Shown one piece after another: positions 1-9,722 of a DNA stretch of 64,000 nucleotides. A program made the translations under genes and the position numbers. Source of the DNA: Tetragonia tetragonoides (lineage: Eukaryota > Streptophyta > Magnoliopsida > Caryophyllales > Aizoaceae); assembly GCA_038025085.1 (NCBI GenBank), contig CM076151.1:11010501-11074500 (forward strand), written 5' to 3'. The notes below the pieces were generated by a model. It did not search any database. It had not been told where the DNA came from and worked only from the letters and a program-made list of their open reading frames with translations. Within the stretch, counting starts at the first letter, position 1, and each line of letters starts with the position of its first letter.

Positions 1-555
1 GATATGAGATTGGTTTTACACCCTTTTCATTTTACCTTTTCAACAAGTGGGGAATCAATTAGGGGTTCTAGAAAATTTGACTTGGTCTTCTTTTTTAGAA
101 AGAGATTGTTATTTAGTGCCTAGTCTCCATACTTTATTCCATTCTATTTTGTTCAAATATATTTTGTGTCATTCTGTTCCATTTTGCACTTTATATTTAA
201 TTTTGTTTTATATTTTTTTCTATTTTCCTCGTCACACCATTTTATTTCGTTTCACTTTTCACCATTTCACGCCATTTCGTTAAAGAGAATATAATTACGA
301 TAGTATTATACACATTGCACTATATAACTAACTAAATCAAGAAAGTAATAATCAATTTGCATGCCAACCTTTTCAAGTGAGTATCATTATTTTACTTTAT
401 TTTTTTAAATGGTGCACACAAATATGTACGTTTTGTATAGACTAGATTCCAAGAACACATAGTACACGATAAGGGAGATAGTACAAGATTAAGCATGGTT
501 TGGTACCCTCGATCTAGTACACGAACAACATTTGAGAAATATACTCCCTAGTCAC
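1..555. other. AT-rich intergenic DNA, no gene seen
   Basis: Low-complexity, T-rich sequence with short open frames only. I see no protein-family motif, RNA gene or clear repeat. It ends at the T-rich tail of a SINE. Confidence 0.5.
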
Positions 556-745
556 TCCTTTTTTTTGGTCTTTGCCAAGGGTATCCACCGTTGATCACAG
601 TGACTAACCTTCTCGCCTCAACTGTCAGCGTACTAAGCGGTAAGGGGCTGGCCAAGGGATTTTTTTCATTCGCAAGAGTTGGGATTCGAACTCCCAACCA
701 CTTGTTTAAGGGATGAAGTGCTGAACCACTACACCAACCCATCTT
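556..745 (-). mobile_element. tRNA-derived SINE, copy 1
   Basis: Read on the minus strand, the head at about 745 carries a polymerase III A-box-like stretch (TGGTGTAGTGG). A B-box (AGTTCGAATCCC) follows about 35 bases on. The body ends in an A-run, seen as the T-run at 558-566 on the plus strand. A second copy lies in the opposite orientation at 6125-6305 and a truncated one at 63345-63460. A split promoter of tRNA type with an A-rich tail is the hallmark of plant SINEs. It is not a functional tRNA, because no anticodon arm or acceptor stem pairing is evident. Target duplications are not clear. Confidence 0.75.
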
Positions 746-1213
746 GATTTAAAGAAAGATTTGTGACAATATATTTGAATAATCACTACTTGACTATTCA
801 ATATGACAATATATTTGAATACCAATAGTTGACTAAGTGATTATTTTTCGTGGTGGTTTATAAGCACTTTAAACGAAAAATGGGACAATTGGAAGAATTT
901 AAAACTGCTCTATACTCAATGAGAAATTCAATATTTCGATTTTGATTAAGGCTGAATGGATCTCCACCACTCAATCACCCCCCATAATTGTAGCAAATTA
1001 GCCTTTGCTTTTTCCAAATAACATAATCTATTGGATAGTTGTTTAATTTCTTCTGCATATCGAATTAATATACGATAGACTATGATTAGGTAGTTTCGGA
1101 GTAATGGTCCTTCCTCTCACAAAGTAATAAAACAATCACTTTTGGATGGGTAAATTGCAGTGGGTTCAATTAGATTTGTGAGAGAAGGAAGTAGTAATCT
1201 TAAACTGTGAAAT
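746..1213. repeat. Degraded copy of the ELO-associated module
   Basis: The stretch around 1060-1190 closely resembles 8420-8560, 20750-20880 and 40020-40160, including a shared block beginning ATACGATAGACTATGATTAG. It is the most diverged module copy. No gene is visible. Confidence 0.55.
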
Positions 1214-1345
1214 ACAACAACAACAACAACAATAACAACAACAACTTAGTAAATGTCCCGCCGAAAGCGGAGTCTGGAGAGGTTCAGATATACGCAGCCT
1301 TACCCTTAACTAGTCGCCTAGCAAAGAGGCTGTTTCCGAAATAAA
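1214..1345 (-). mobile_element. Au-like SINE, 3' portion
   Basis: On the minus strand the sequence reads GGAAACAGCCTC, then a region ending near CTCCAGACTCCGC, and finishes in a (TTG)n tail, seen as (CAA)n at 1215-1245. This is the characteristic 3' half and tail of the Au SINE family of angiosperms. The tRNA-like head is not recognisable, so the copy is 5'-truncated or diverged. Confidence 0.7.
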
Positions 1346-1699
1346 AGACATAAATCATTACGTATACCATCTTATACGCGTTTAACACTTATGATAGAGT
1401 TATCATAATGCTATCTTAGTCTTTAACAATACTTTAATCAGTTGACGACTATTGATTTATGAAATTGTAATAAAACCCTATTAAGTTAGCTACTAGGAGA
1501 CGCCATTGGATCCAAAGTAAGCAGCACCAAAGAATACTTTGATGTTGAAAGCCACTAATCTCTATTGTTAAAATTGCTTCATGCCATAATATCTTTTTGT
1601 CAATGTAGTTTTGTAAATACAGGAAAATTTGACCCACTTGGACTACACGATGGTGCAGAAACCAATTTTGTCTAGTTAATTAGAACGCATCATCATATA
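1346..1699. repeat. ELO-associated module, hAT target copy
   Basis: Bases 1360-1699 match 8580-8930, 20900-21250 and 40160-40515 with few differences. The element at 1708 inserted into this module. No gene is visible; the short frames here recur in every module copy. Confidence 0.7.
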
Positions 1700-1707
1700 C
1701 TCCAAGC
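1700..1707. repeat. 8-bp target-site duplication, left (CTCCAAGC)
   Basis: CTCCAAGC immediately precedes the terminus CAGGCCCGGC and recurs at 6109-6116 after the other terminus. Module copies without the insert read CTCCAAGT at this place (for example near 8928). Eight bases is the standard hAT duplication length. Confidence 0.85.
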
Positions 1708-2287
1708 CAGGCCCGGCTATCAACAGGTCCATGTGGGGCGACCGAACAGGGCCCCAAAATTTAGGGGCCCCCAAAAAAAAAAGGCCCACCCACGGTTTAA
1801 AAATAAAAAATAAAAAAAAAATTCTACTAACTACAGAAGTCAGAAGATACGGGAGATTGGAGAAAGCAAAGGGAAAGTTTCTAAATGCCTAAATTAACGC
1901 CTCACCTTCTTCCTTCTTCCCCAACCTTCTTCTTCAATTTTCCACACCTCAAACGAATCAAATCTCTGTCAATACCAAAATTACAACAGCAAATCAATTC
2001 AATATCTCATTCAATGGCAATAATTGATCTCCTTCTTCTCTTCTTCTCTCTCCCGTATATATTTTGTGGGTTATTAAATCATATCCAATTATTCTTCTCT
2101 TTTCTTCATCTATTCTCATCTCATCTTCTTCCTCTGAAATTGGGTTTGAACAACAAATTGCAACTTGCACCACCATGAGATCCACCAATTTGCCACCTAG
2201 AAAGGTAAAATTCCTAATTCCTTAATTTTTGATCTATTTTATTTGCCAATTTCGTAAATTATTTTGGTCAATTTTTTTTTTTTTTTC

Positions 2288-2450
2288 CATTGATTTCAAA
2301 ATGTAGTTGTATTGAAAACCTGCTTCAATTTCATTTTTGTGTTGAAGAATGTTTAAATTGCAGATACGATGGTGCTTGATCTTTTTTTTTTTTGATTTTG
2401 TTAATTTCAGATCGATTCGTTTTCGCCCTATTATTAGGTTGATTTTGTGA
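2288..2450 (+). repeat. Internal direct repeat of the hAT element, copy 1
   Basis: This stretch, from the TTGATTTCAAAATG block to TTATTAGGTTGATT, recurs at 3010-3172 with only a few substitutions and a longer T-run. It ends about 75 bases before the transposase start in the second copy. It may be a duplicated 5' leader or splice region, since TTTAAATTGCAG and TTAATTTCAG look like acceptor sites. Confidence 0.75.
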
Positions 2451-3009
2451 TTAGGTTATTGTAAAATTGATGAATTTGAAGTCATAGAAACCAACAATTC
2501 CCTACCAAGTTACGCCAAAAAAAAAGATGAAGGAAGCAATTCCACTTGGATAAAAAATCAAATATTACAATCCCTTACTTTATGTTTATTGTATGATCTT
2601 TGGCTCCTGATATCAGTATCGTGTTTTGTGGATGAAAATCCAAATCGTTTAATTTATAAATGACATTGTATTCACGAGTATTGAAGGCGATGGCACGAAT
2701 AGGAGCTTCTGCAAAACATCTATGCCCATCATTCTAGCTAGCTATCTCTATTCTCTGATAAGCAAGTTGAAAACTGTACTGAAAGTTAATGGAAATGGCT
2801 GAGATTTATACATAGTTTGAATATCACATGTTTAAGGCATAACTTAGTTTTATATTATTACTAGTTCTATGTATGCATAAATAATTGACTCGTTTATAGG
2901 CTGCAACAAAAGAAAAATATTAAGAGTAAGAAAAGGCAATGAACAGGAGAAAAGGCAATGAACAGGTCTTAGATATTCTTGAGTTCTGACTAAGCAAGAC
3001 ACCTAAACA

Positions 3010-3172
3010 TTGATTTCAAAATGAAGCTGTATTGAAAACCTGTTTCAATTTCATTTTTGTGTTGAAGAATGTTTAAATTGCAGATACGATGGTGCTTGAT
3101 CTTTTTTTTTTTTTTTTGATTTTGTTAATTTCAGATCGATTCGTTTTCGCGCTGTTATTAGGTTGATTAATT
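3010..3172 (+). repeat. Internal direct repeat of the hAT element, copy 2
   Basis: Second copy of the 2288-2450 block, offset by about 721 bases. It sits directly upstream of the transposase reading frame. Confidence 0.75.
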
Positions 3173-3247
3173 CGTAAACATCAGCCGTCAACACCCAGGT
3201 TCTTTCGCTCCTTGATTTTTCTCTATATTGCTCTAATTTTTGTGGTT

Positions 3248-5836
3248 ATGTCTTCTAAGTTTAGAAAGTATAATTCTGGATGTGAAAAGCGTAAAAAAAA
3301 GAAAAAAATTGAAGAGTTAACTAGGACTCAAATAGGAGCTATTGATAAGTTCTTTATCAAAGAGTCAGAAGTTCCAAATGAAAACCAAAATGGTGATGTG
3401 CCTGTAGATGTGAACAATGTTGATGTTGGTGTGAATTTGCATATAAATGAGAATGATGTTGGTGTTGCTGATGATATTAATGTGCCTATAAATGAGGAAA
3501 ATGCTCCTAATAATGGTGATGTGCCTATTGAGATTGAGATTGAGAATGATAATATTAATGATGTAGATGATGAAAATAAAGATGCTGAGGTTAATGATAA
3601 TGCTGAACCTATGGTGGATATATTTGATCCAAGGCTTTGGGATGCCCTTGATTCGAAAATGATCGATCTTTTAGTGGAAAATGGGGGCCCTAAAAGAGAT
3701 ATGTCTATTGAGAAAGGTCCTAGGGCTAAATATTTTAGACGATTTTCTTCCACATTCTATACTAGGATTTTATCAAATGGAGAGAAGTCGGATAGAGATT
3801 GGCTTGTCTATTCAAAGGAGCTTGATAAAGTGTTTTGCTTTTGCTGTAAAATTTTCAAAAAAGACCTTGCAAAAGGTCAATTAATTAATGAAGGATTTGG
3901 GAACTGGTCACATATTAGCAATAGACTAAGAGAGCATGAATCCAGCATAGCGCATGTTAAGAATATGATCACTTGGTATGATTTGCGTTTAAGGCTTCAA
4001 AAGAATCAAACTATTGATAAAGTAGCTCAAATGCAACTTCGGAAAGAAAAAGAGCATTGGAAAAATGTGTTGGTAAGAATTATTTCATTTGTTAAATATT
4101 TGGCGAAACGTAATCTTGCTTTCCGTGGTACTAATGAAAAGTTGTTTCAAGACAACAATGGGAATTTTTTGGGCTTAATTGAAATGTCAGCAGAGTTTGA
4201 CCTAGTTATTCGAGAGCATGTTCAACGCATTAGAAATAATGATCTTCATGTTCATTATCTTGGTCATAACATTCAAAATGAGTTAATACTTTTGCTTGCT
4301 TCTACAATTAAATCTGAAATCATCAAAAAAATAAAGCATGAGAAGTATTTCTCGGTGATACTTGATTGTACTCCCGATGCTAGTCACCAAGAACAAATGT
4401 CTTTGATATTAAGATATGTGGATGTTTCTTCAACTTGTGTTACGATTGAGGAATCTTTTTTAGGATTTTTGAATGTGAATGATACAACTGGGCAGGGACT
4501 TTTTGATGTTTTACAAAATGAACTGAAGTTGCTTGATCTAGATATAGATAATGTGCGAGGACAAAGCTATGACAATGGGTCAAATATGAAAGGAAAACAT
4601 CAAGGAGTCCAAAAAAAACTCTTAGATATAAATCCTAGAGCTTTTTATACTCCTTGTGGTGCTCATAGTCTTAACTTGATGTTATGTGATATAGCTAATG
4701 TTTCCGGTAAGGCTAGGGACTTTTTTGGAGTCATACAACGCATCTACACTATATTTGCAAATTCTACTAAGAGATGGCAAGTTTTGAAAGATAATGTAAC
4801 GGGGCTGACTCTTAAGCCATTGTCATCCACTCGTTGGGAAAGTCGTGTTCAGAGTGTGAAAGCTATAAGATTTCAGATTTTAGAAATAAGAGAAGCTTTA
4901 CTTCAAATAGCAGAAACTGATAATGATTCTAAAATCAGAAGTGAAGCTCAATCTTTAGCAAAAAATGAGCTAGGTGACTTTGAGTTTTTGGTGTCATTAA
5001 TAATTTGGTTTGAGATATTATATGCAGTGAATTTAGTAAGCAAGCATTTACAATCCAAAGATATGCTCATTGATGTTGCTCTTGAAAAAGTAAGAGGGTT
5101 GATTTTGTATTTTGAAGAATATAGACAAACTGGTTTTGATAATGCTATTAGTGCTGCTGAATAGCTTGCCCCTCAATTGGATATCAATCCAGTATTTCCT
5201 CAAAGGCGTCAAATTCGAAGGAAAAAACATTTTGATGAGAATTCAAATGATGACTCATTGGCTGAAAAATCTGCAAAGGAATTGTTTAGGATTAATTATT
5301 TTGTATGCATTGTTGATCAAGCAATTGTTTCACTTAATAGGAGGTTTGAGCAATATCAACAATATGAAGATGTTTTTGGTTTCTTGTTTACTTCTGACAA
5401 GTTGCAATCATTGGATCATATGAGTCTAAAATCTTGTTGTAGTTGTTTAGAATCTGCACTTAAAAATCATGATCATTCTGATATCGATGCAAACGAATTG
5501 TATTTGGAGCTACAGTTGCTTCGGGAATGCTTGCCTGAGGAAAAGATGAGAGCATTTGATATTTTAAAACTCTTGAAACGTTTAGATTTTTTTCCTAATG
5601 CAATTGTTGCCTATAGAATATTGTTGACGGTTCCCGTGACTGTTGCATCCGCAGAAAGAAGTTTTTCCAAGTTGAAGTTGTTGAAGTCTTATTTGCGCTC
5701 TACAATGACACAAGATAGACTTAATGGACTAGCAGCGATAGCAATTGAGAATGATATTTTGGAAAGTGTTGATTGTGAAGATTTAGTCAACGATTTTGCT
5801 TCAAGGAATGCTAGAAGGATGTCGCTATTCAAATGA
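3248..5836 (+). pseudogene. hAT transposase (TTF zinc finger plus hAT dimerisation), one nonsense codon
   Basis: The first ATG of the frame is at 3248 (MSSKFRKYNSG). An acidic, Asn/Asp-rich N-terminal stretch follows, then a TTF-type zinc finger (VFCFCCKIF with downstream His residues) at about residues 195-245. The RNase-H-like core has VILDCTPDASHQ and GQSYDNGSNMKG, each carrying a conserved Asp, and the TPCGAHSLNL motif. The C-terminal hAT dimerisation block contains ASAERSFSKLKLLKSYLRS, with the expected catalytic Glu. The frame is broken only by TAG at 5162-5164 and continues in the same frame to 5836. The family resembles plant ZMYM1-like or TTF-type zinc-finger transposases. As it stands it would make a protein lacking the catalytic Glu and the dimerisation domain. 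Confidence 0.88.
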
Positions 5837-6108
5837 AACTAGCTGTTTTTTAATTTAATTTTGTGGTGCAATAGTACCGACCATGTTATTAGATTATGCA
5901 AAGTATTCTCAGCTACATTTACAGGTCTTTGTGGATGAATGTCACATTCTTTTTGAACTATATTAATGGTTTTTGACAGAAACTTTTTGTACTTCATTTA
6001 GGCAAATGAATGTTAATTAAAGTTTATCACCGCAATTTGTTTTCTTCTTTTTAGGGGCCTCGAGTCACACTTTTGCACAGGGCCCCTAAAATGTCGAAGA
6101 CGGCCCTG

Positions 6109-6116
6109 CTCCAAGC
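6109..6116. repeat. 8-bp target-site duplication, right (CTCCAAGC)
   Basis: Exact copy of 1700-1707 directly after the right terminus of the hAT element. Confidence 0.85.
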
Positions 6117-6124
6117 CTCTAACC

Positions 6125-6305
6125 AAGATGGGTTGGTGTAGTAGTTCAGTATTTCTTTCCTTAAATAAGTGGCTGGGGGTTCGAATCTCAACTTTTGCGA
6201 ATGGAAAAAATCTCTTGGCCAGCCCCCTACCGCTTAGTGCGCTGACAGTTGAGACGAGAGGATTAGTCACTGTGATCGATGGTGGATACCCTTGGCAAAG
6301 ACAAA
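6125..6305 (+). mobile_element. tRNA-derived SINE, copy 2
   Basis: Plus-strand copy of the 556-745 SINE. The A-box-like GGTTGGTGTAGTAG lies near 6131 and the B-box GGTTCGAATCTC near 6178. A shared body and an A-rich end (GACAAAAAGAAAAA) follow. It lies nine bases beyond the hAT right duplication. Confidence 0.72.
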
Positions 6306-7520
6306 AAGAAAAATATACTCCAAAGCCCAAAAAGCCCTTCGCAAAGAAGAAGAGCCCAAAAAGCCAACAACCCCGTGACATCAGAAGGAAACCAGCCCAT
6401 ACATAATACATTTTCCCCCAACTCAGTTTTTTTACTTCTACCTAAAATAATGATGTCCACGATCCCACGGTCCAATAGAAAACCCAACAGTGACGGCACT
6501 TCAACTTCAACTTCAACTTCAACTTCAAGAGTATGTCATCGATCTATATCCCTTTGAAGACACTTTACACGGTTAATGGTGACATTTCAGTGCTTTAAAA
6601 AGAGTTGCTTGGATAAAAAAATAAATTCACCTCATGTTTCACCTCATATTAATATTTGGTTAAGTGAGAAATCTCACTGTCTCCAAATTACTATAAGAAA
6701 GGCTTGAGGTGTTTATAAATAGGAAATTTATTCCACCTATTATTAATTAGTTTTGAGTTAGAACCTGTATGAAATATTTAATTTCGAATTTACTATTTCA
6801 AATTTTAATTCCTTAGCTTCTAACTGATGAATCATTGTGCTTTCATGAAGCAATGTTCCTCATGTGCTAAAGTCATGGGCAAAATGCTCATTCAAGTTTG
6901 ATTCGACTCAATCCAAAATCATTATGTATATTAGGATTTAGGATCGAATTTTCTTAATTTACTCAACACCTTAGTCTTAACCATTAAACCAAACCGATCA
7001 AAAAAAAATCATTAAACCAAAACATCCTACTAGTAATATATATCATCAGTTATCCAAGCATGTATCTAACCATGCTTGGTAGACTACAACACGTGTGGGT
7101 TGCAAGAATGTCCATTTTGTTCATTTTTTTCTTTTACTATAACCACAATAGGTTCACCTAAATTTTTTGAGTGCACCTTGTTAACCTTGGTAAGTACATT
7201 TCGTGTTGATTGATCAAATCAACAGGTTTAGCCATTCACAAACTAAACATGTTGTAAAAGACTAAAGAAGAAAAAAAACATTAACCATGTAAAAGACTAC
7301 AATTGAAACTTCCACATTACTAACTTAGGGAGCACCTACACGAATTATTTCGTGGAATACTCGAAACTGTGCTTTAGTAAGTGCTCTTTAGCCCCGTTCT
7401 CTTTGTCAAACCAAAAAAAAAAAAAAACAATTGAAAAAATATGCAGAAACAAAACAAAAAGTCTAATTTTCCAACCACTAAAAAAAGGATCATGAACAAC
7501 AATGATTCCTTATCTTCTTC
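6306..7520. repeat. ELO-associated module, intergenic part
   Basis: Bases 6330-6560 match 15540-15710 and 21690-21866. Bases 6560-6930 match 21868-21968 and 22590-22700 in pieces. Bases 6919-7520 match 19262-19855. A short (CAACTT)n microsatellite lies at 6506-6530. No gene is visible. Confidence 0.7.
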
Positions 7521-7770
7521 TCATTCCATTTTCATCAGTTTCTTCTTCTTATAATTCCTAGAATGAAAATCAATAAAAGAACCATTAAACCCTGCATTAA
7601 AACACCACCCCAGAATCCCAGAACACTCAAATTTGGTAAAATGATAAAACAACATAACCCCAGAAACCAAAAAGCTAAAACACAAACTGTATAATCTGAC
7701 AGTCAGTGACCAATCTCTTCCATGACGGACGAATCCCAAGCGTACACGTCAGATAATACCCATACATCAC
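7521..7770 (-). pseudogene. ELO elongase 3' fragment (module copy 1)
   Basis: The minus strand encodes the C-terminal region of the intact ELO gene at 23274-24164. The shared blocks are FSFLVSGVML, KFECSGI, GWCFNAGFNGS and FIDFHSRNYKK. A small deletion removes residues between NGS and FIDF. The homology ends abruptly near 7770, where it joins an ELO piece in the opposite orientation. It lacks the HxxHH motif and cannot be functional. Confidence 0.85.
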
Positions 7771-8417
7771 AACGGTTTTGATTAAGGCTCTGTTTGGTTG
7801 GGCGGAAAATCATTATCAACTGAAAAGTATTTTCAGCGGAAAATCATTTTCAGTGTAAAATATATTTCCGTTCACATTTTTCGTTGTTTGGTTACAACGG
7901 AAAACAATTATCCAAAAAAATTATTTTTTATAAAAAATAAAATCTACTAACAAAGTTGCGTCGATCTCGAAAAGTTAGGTGGATTCAAATTTTTTTTTAC
8001 CTCAAACGCATATCGGAGTAAAAAGTTATACTTGTGTGAAGAAAAAACCAATATCGAGAAAGTGGCCCGAAAGTTCGGCCCGAGGCCCAATCAAGTCAAG
8101 TGCGAGTTTGTTTTTATGATCCGAAGTCCCGACTACCCAACCCGATGATCAAGTCCATTATTAATGCTCCGGGGACATAGTCCCACCAATGGAAAACCGT
8201 TTTCCTTTCGTTTTGAAGGGAAAACATTTACACCTACATAGGTGAAAATTTTCCCTCTGAAAACCATTTTCCTTCTCATTGTAAACCAAACAACGGAAAA
8301 TGGAAAAACTATTTTCCATAAAAACTGTTTTCACCCCAACCAAACGGAGCCTATTTGTTACATTTGGCTTGAATTTAGCCTATCTTTGTTCCCTGTAGCG
8401 TTGGTGACTAATGCAAC
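7771..8417 (+). pseudogene. Inverted ELO internal fragment split by a small transposon
   Basis: Bases 7771-7784 and 8352-8417 together correspond, in sense orientation, to about 80 bases of the intact ELO gene (complement of about 23550-23625, encoding part of the CYIWLQFSQSLFPVALVTNAT region). The pieces are separated by the element at 7785-8351. This fragment is inverted relative to the adjacent 3' fragment at 7521-7770, so the module arose from a rearranged ELO gene. Confidence 0.75.
7785..8351 (+). mobile_element. Small foldback element with TGTTTGGTTGG ends, TA target (copy 1)
   Basis: The left end reads AGGCTCTGTTTGGTTGGG and the right end, inverted, GGCTCCGTTTGGTTGGGG. Subterminal blocks of GGAAAA(C/T) and ATTTTCC repeats can also pair. 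TA flanks both sides, and the intact ELO gene has a single TA at this place (23612-23613). It has no coding capacity. The length (567 bp) and termini fit a MITE-like non-autonomous element. The TA duplication points to a Tc1/mariner-type mechanism, but the ends are not Stowaway consensus, so the family is uncertain. Confidence 0.75.
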
Positions 8418-9048
8418 CTATTTTGAATTGATATACGATAGACTATGATTAGGTAGTTTTGGAATAATGGTCCTTCCTCTCGTAAAGTTATAAAACAACC
8501 ACTTTTAGAAGGGGTGAATTGCAATGAGTTTTATTTACTTTGTGAGAGGAGGAAGTAATGATCCTAAACCATGCAATAAGAGACATAACTCATTATGCAT
8601 ACCATCTTACACGCCTTTAACACTTATAATAGAATTATCATAATGCTCTCTTGGTCTTCAACAATACTTTAATCAGTTGACGACTATAGATTTATGAAAT
8701 TGTTATAAAACCCATTTAAATTAGCTACTAGGATACGCCATTGGATCCAAATTAAGCAGCACCAAAGAATACTTTGATGTTGAAAGCCACTAATATCTAT
8801 TGCTAAAATTGCTCCATGCCATAATATCTTTTTGTCAATGAAGTTTTGTAAATACAGGAAGAATTGACCCACTTGGAACAGAAACCAATTTTGTCTAGTT
8901 AATTAAAACGCATCATCGTATACTCCAAGTCTCCCAAGTGTGTTGAAATTACATGGACCACTATTCTCCTACAATGACATTCAAGTGCAGAAAGTGAGAG
9001 ATGTGTATATCTTATTGACTTGTATGCATGTATGGACAACAAATCTGA
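8418..9048. repeat. ELO-associated module, segment before the MULE insertion
   Basis: Matches 20745-21366 and 40010-40640 almost base for base, and 1060-1699 more loosely. No gene is seen. It contains the target of the Mutator-like element at its end. Confidence 0.75.
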
Positions 9049-9056
9049 TTAAGAAA
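9049..9056. repeat. 8-bp target-site duplication of the MULE, left (TTAAGAAA)
   Basis: TTAAGAAA lies directly before the element and again at 15220-15227. Uninterrupted module copies have it once (40644-40651; GTAAGAAA in the copy near 21371). The 8-9 bp size fits Mutator elements. Confidence 0.88.
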
Positions 9057-9238
9057 GGGTGTTACTAAATGCCGCCCCTAAATTACTAGGTACCGCCCCC
9101 CAAAATTCCAATTTTGCTCTTTTTAATTTTTCACTCATCCTCTCCCTCTCTAACTCTCACACCACTTCTCCCTCTCTTTCTCCCACTCTACCACTCACTC
9201 TCATACCCAACCTTCATCAACATTCAAGCAACCCGCGG
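9057..9238 (+). repeat. Left extended terminal inverted repeat of the MULE
   Basis: After the 22-base terminal homology, this arm continues as CT-rich sequence with repeated CTCTC and CACTC units. The inverted right arm (15072-15219) has matching GAGTGAG and GAGGAAGAG units. This arm would hold the promoter and leader of the transposase gene, which starts at 9239. Confidence 0.75.
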
Positions 9239-9315
9239 ATGTCTGCCGGCGACCAGGAAGTGCCGTCGACGGTGGCGGAGGTAAAATTATTTTTTTTTGC
9301 GCATTTTTTCTGCAC

Positions 9316-9500
9316 GGTCGTCTGAGATTTTCGACTCACCCTTGGGTGAGTCGTCTGCTACAGGCGACCCACCCAAAGGGGAGTCGTCTGCCACAGGCGA
9401 CTCACCCTTGGGCGAGTCGAGATCGAGAGACGACTCCCCTTGGGTGGGTCGCCTGTAGCAGACGACTCACCCAAGGGTGAGTCGAAAATCTCAGACGACC
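9316..9500. repeat. Long GC-rich hairpin inside transposase intron 1
   Basis: Bases 9316-9390 and the complement of 9428-9500 are nearly identical, from GGTCGTCTGAGATTTTCGAC through GGCGACCCACCC to GGGGAGTCGTCT, with a one-base indel. The arms contain smaller near-palindromes of GACTCACCC and GGGTGAGTC. A transcript from the transposase promoter would include this as a hairpin of about 70 bp. Confidence 0.85.
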
Positions 9501-9512
9501 GACAGACACAAA

Positions 9513-9722
<210 letters not shown>

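Larger units (their letters stand above)
1708..6108 (+). mobile_element. hAT-superfamily DNA transposon, near full length (4,401 bp)
   Basis: The termini are imperfect short inverted repeats: CAGGCCCGGC on the left and, inverted, CAGGGCCGTC on the right. They lie inside longer subterminal G/C-rich blocks containing AGGGGCCC. An 8-bp duplication CTCCAAGC flanks the element. The interior encodes one long transposase frame with a TTF-type zinc finger and a hAT dimerisation domain (3248-5836). The 5' part (1708-3200) is non-coding and contains a direct repeat of about 160 bp. It lies in an ELO-associated module, so it arrived after that module formed. Confidence 0.9.

Noticed and set aside
556..745. 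A functional tRNA gene
   Set aside because: Only the A- and B-boxes resemble a tRNA. There is no acceptor stem or anticodon loop of the right shape, and the sequence continues into a SINE body and A-tail.
3328..3753. A 141-residue minus-strand frame rich in Ser and Thr
   Set aside because: It is the shadow of the Asn/Asp-rich N-terminus of the hAT transposase on the plus strand.
6013..6557. Several overlapping frames on both strands near the right end of the hAT element
   Set aside because: They fall across the element terminus and the SINE. They recur only where the SINE or module recurs and show no coding bias.
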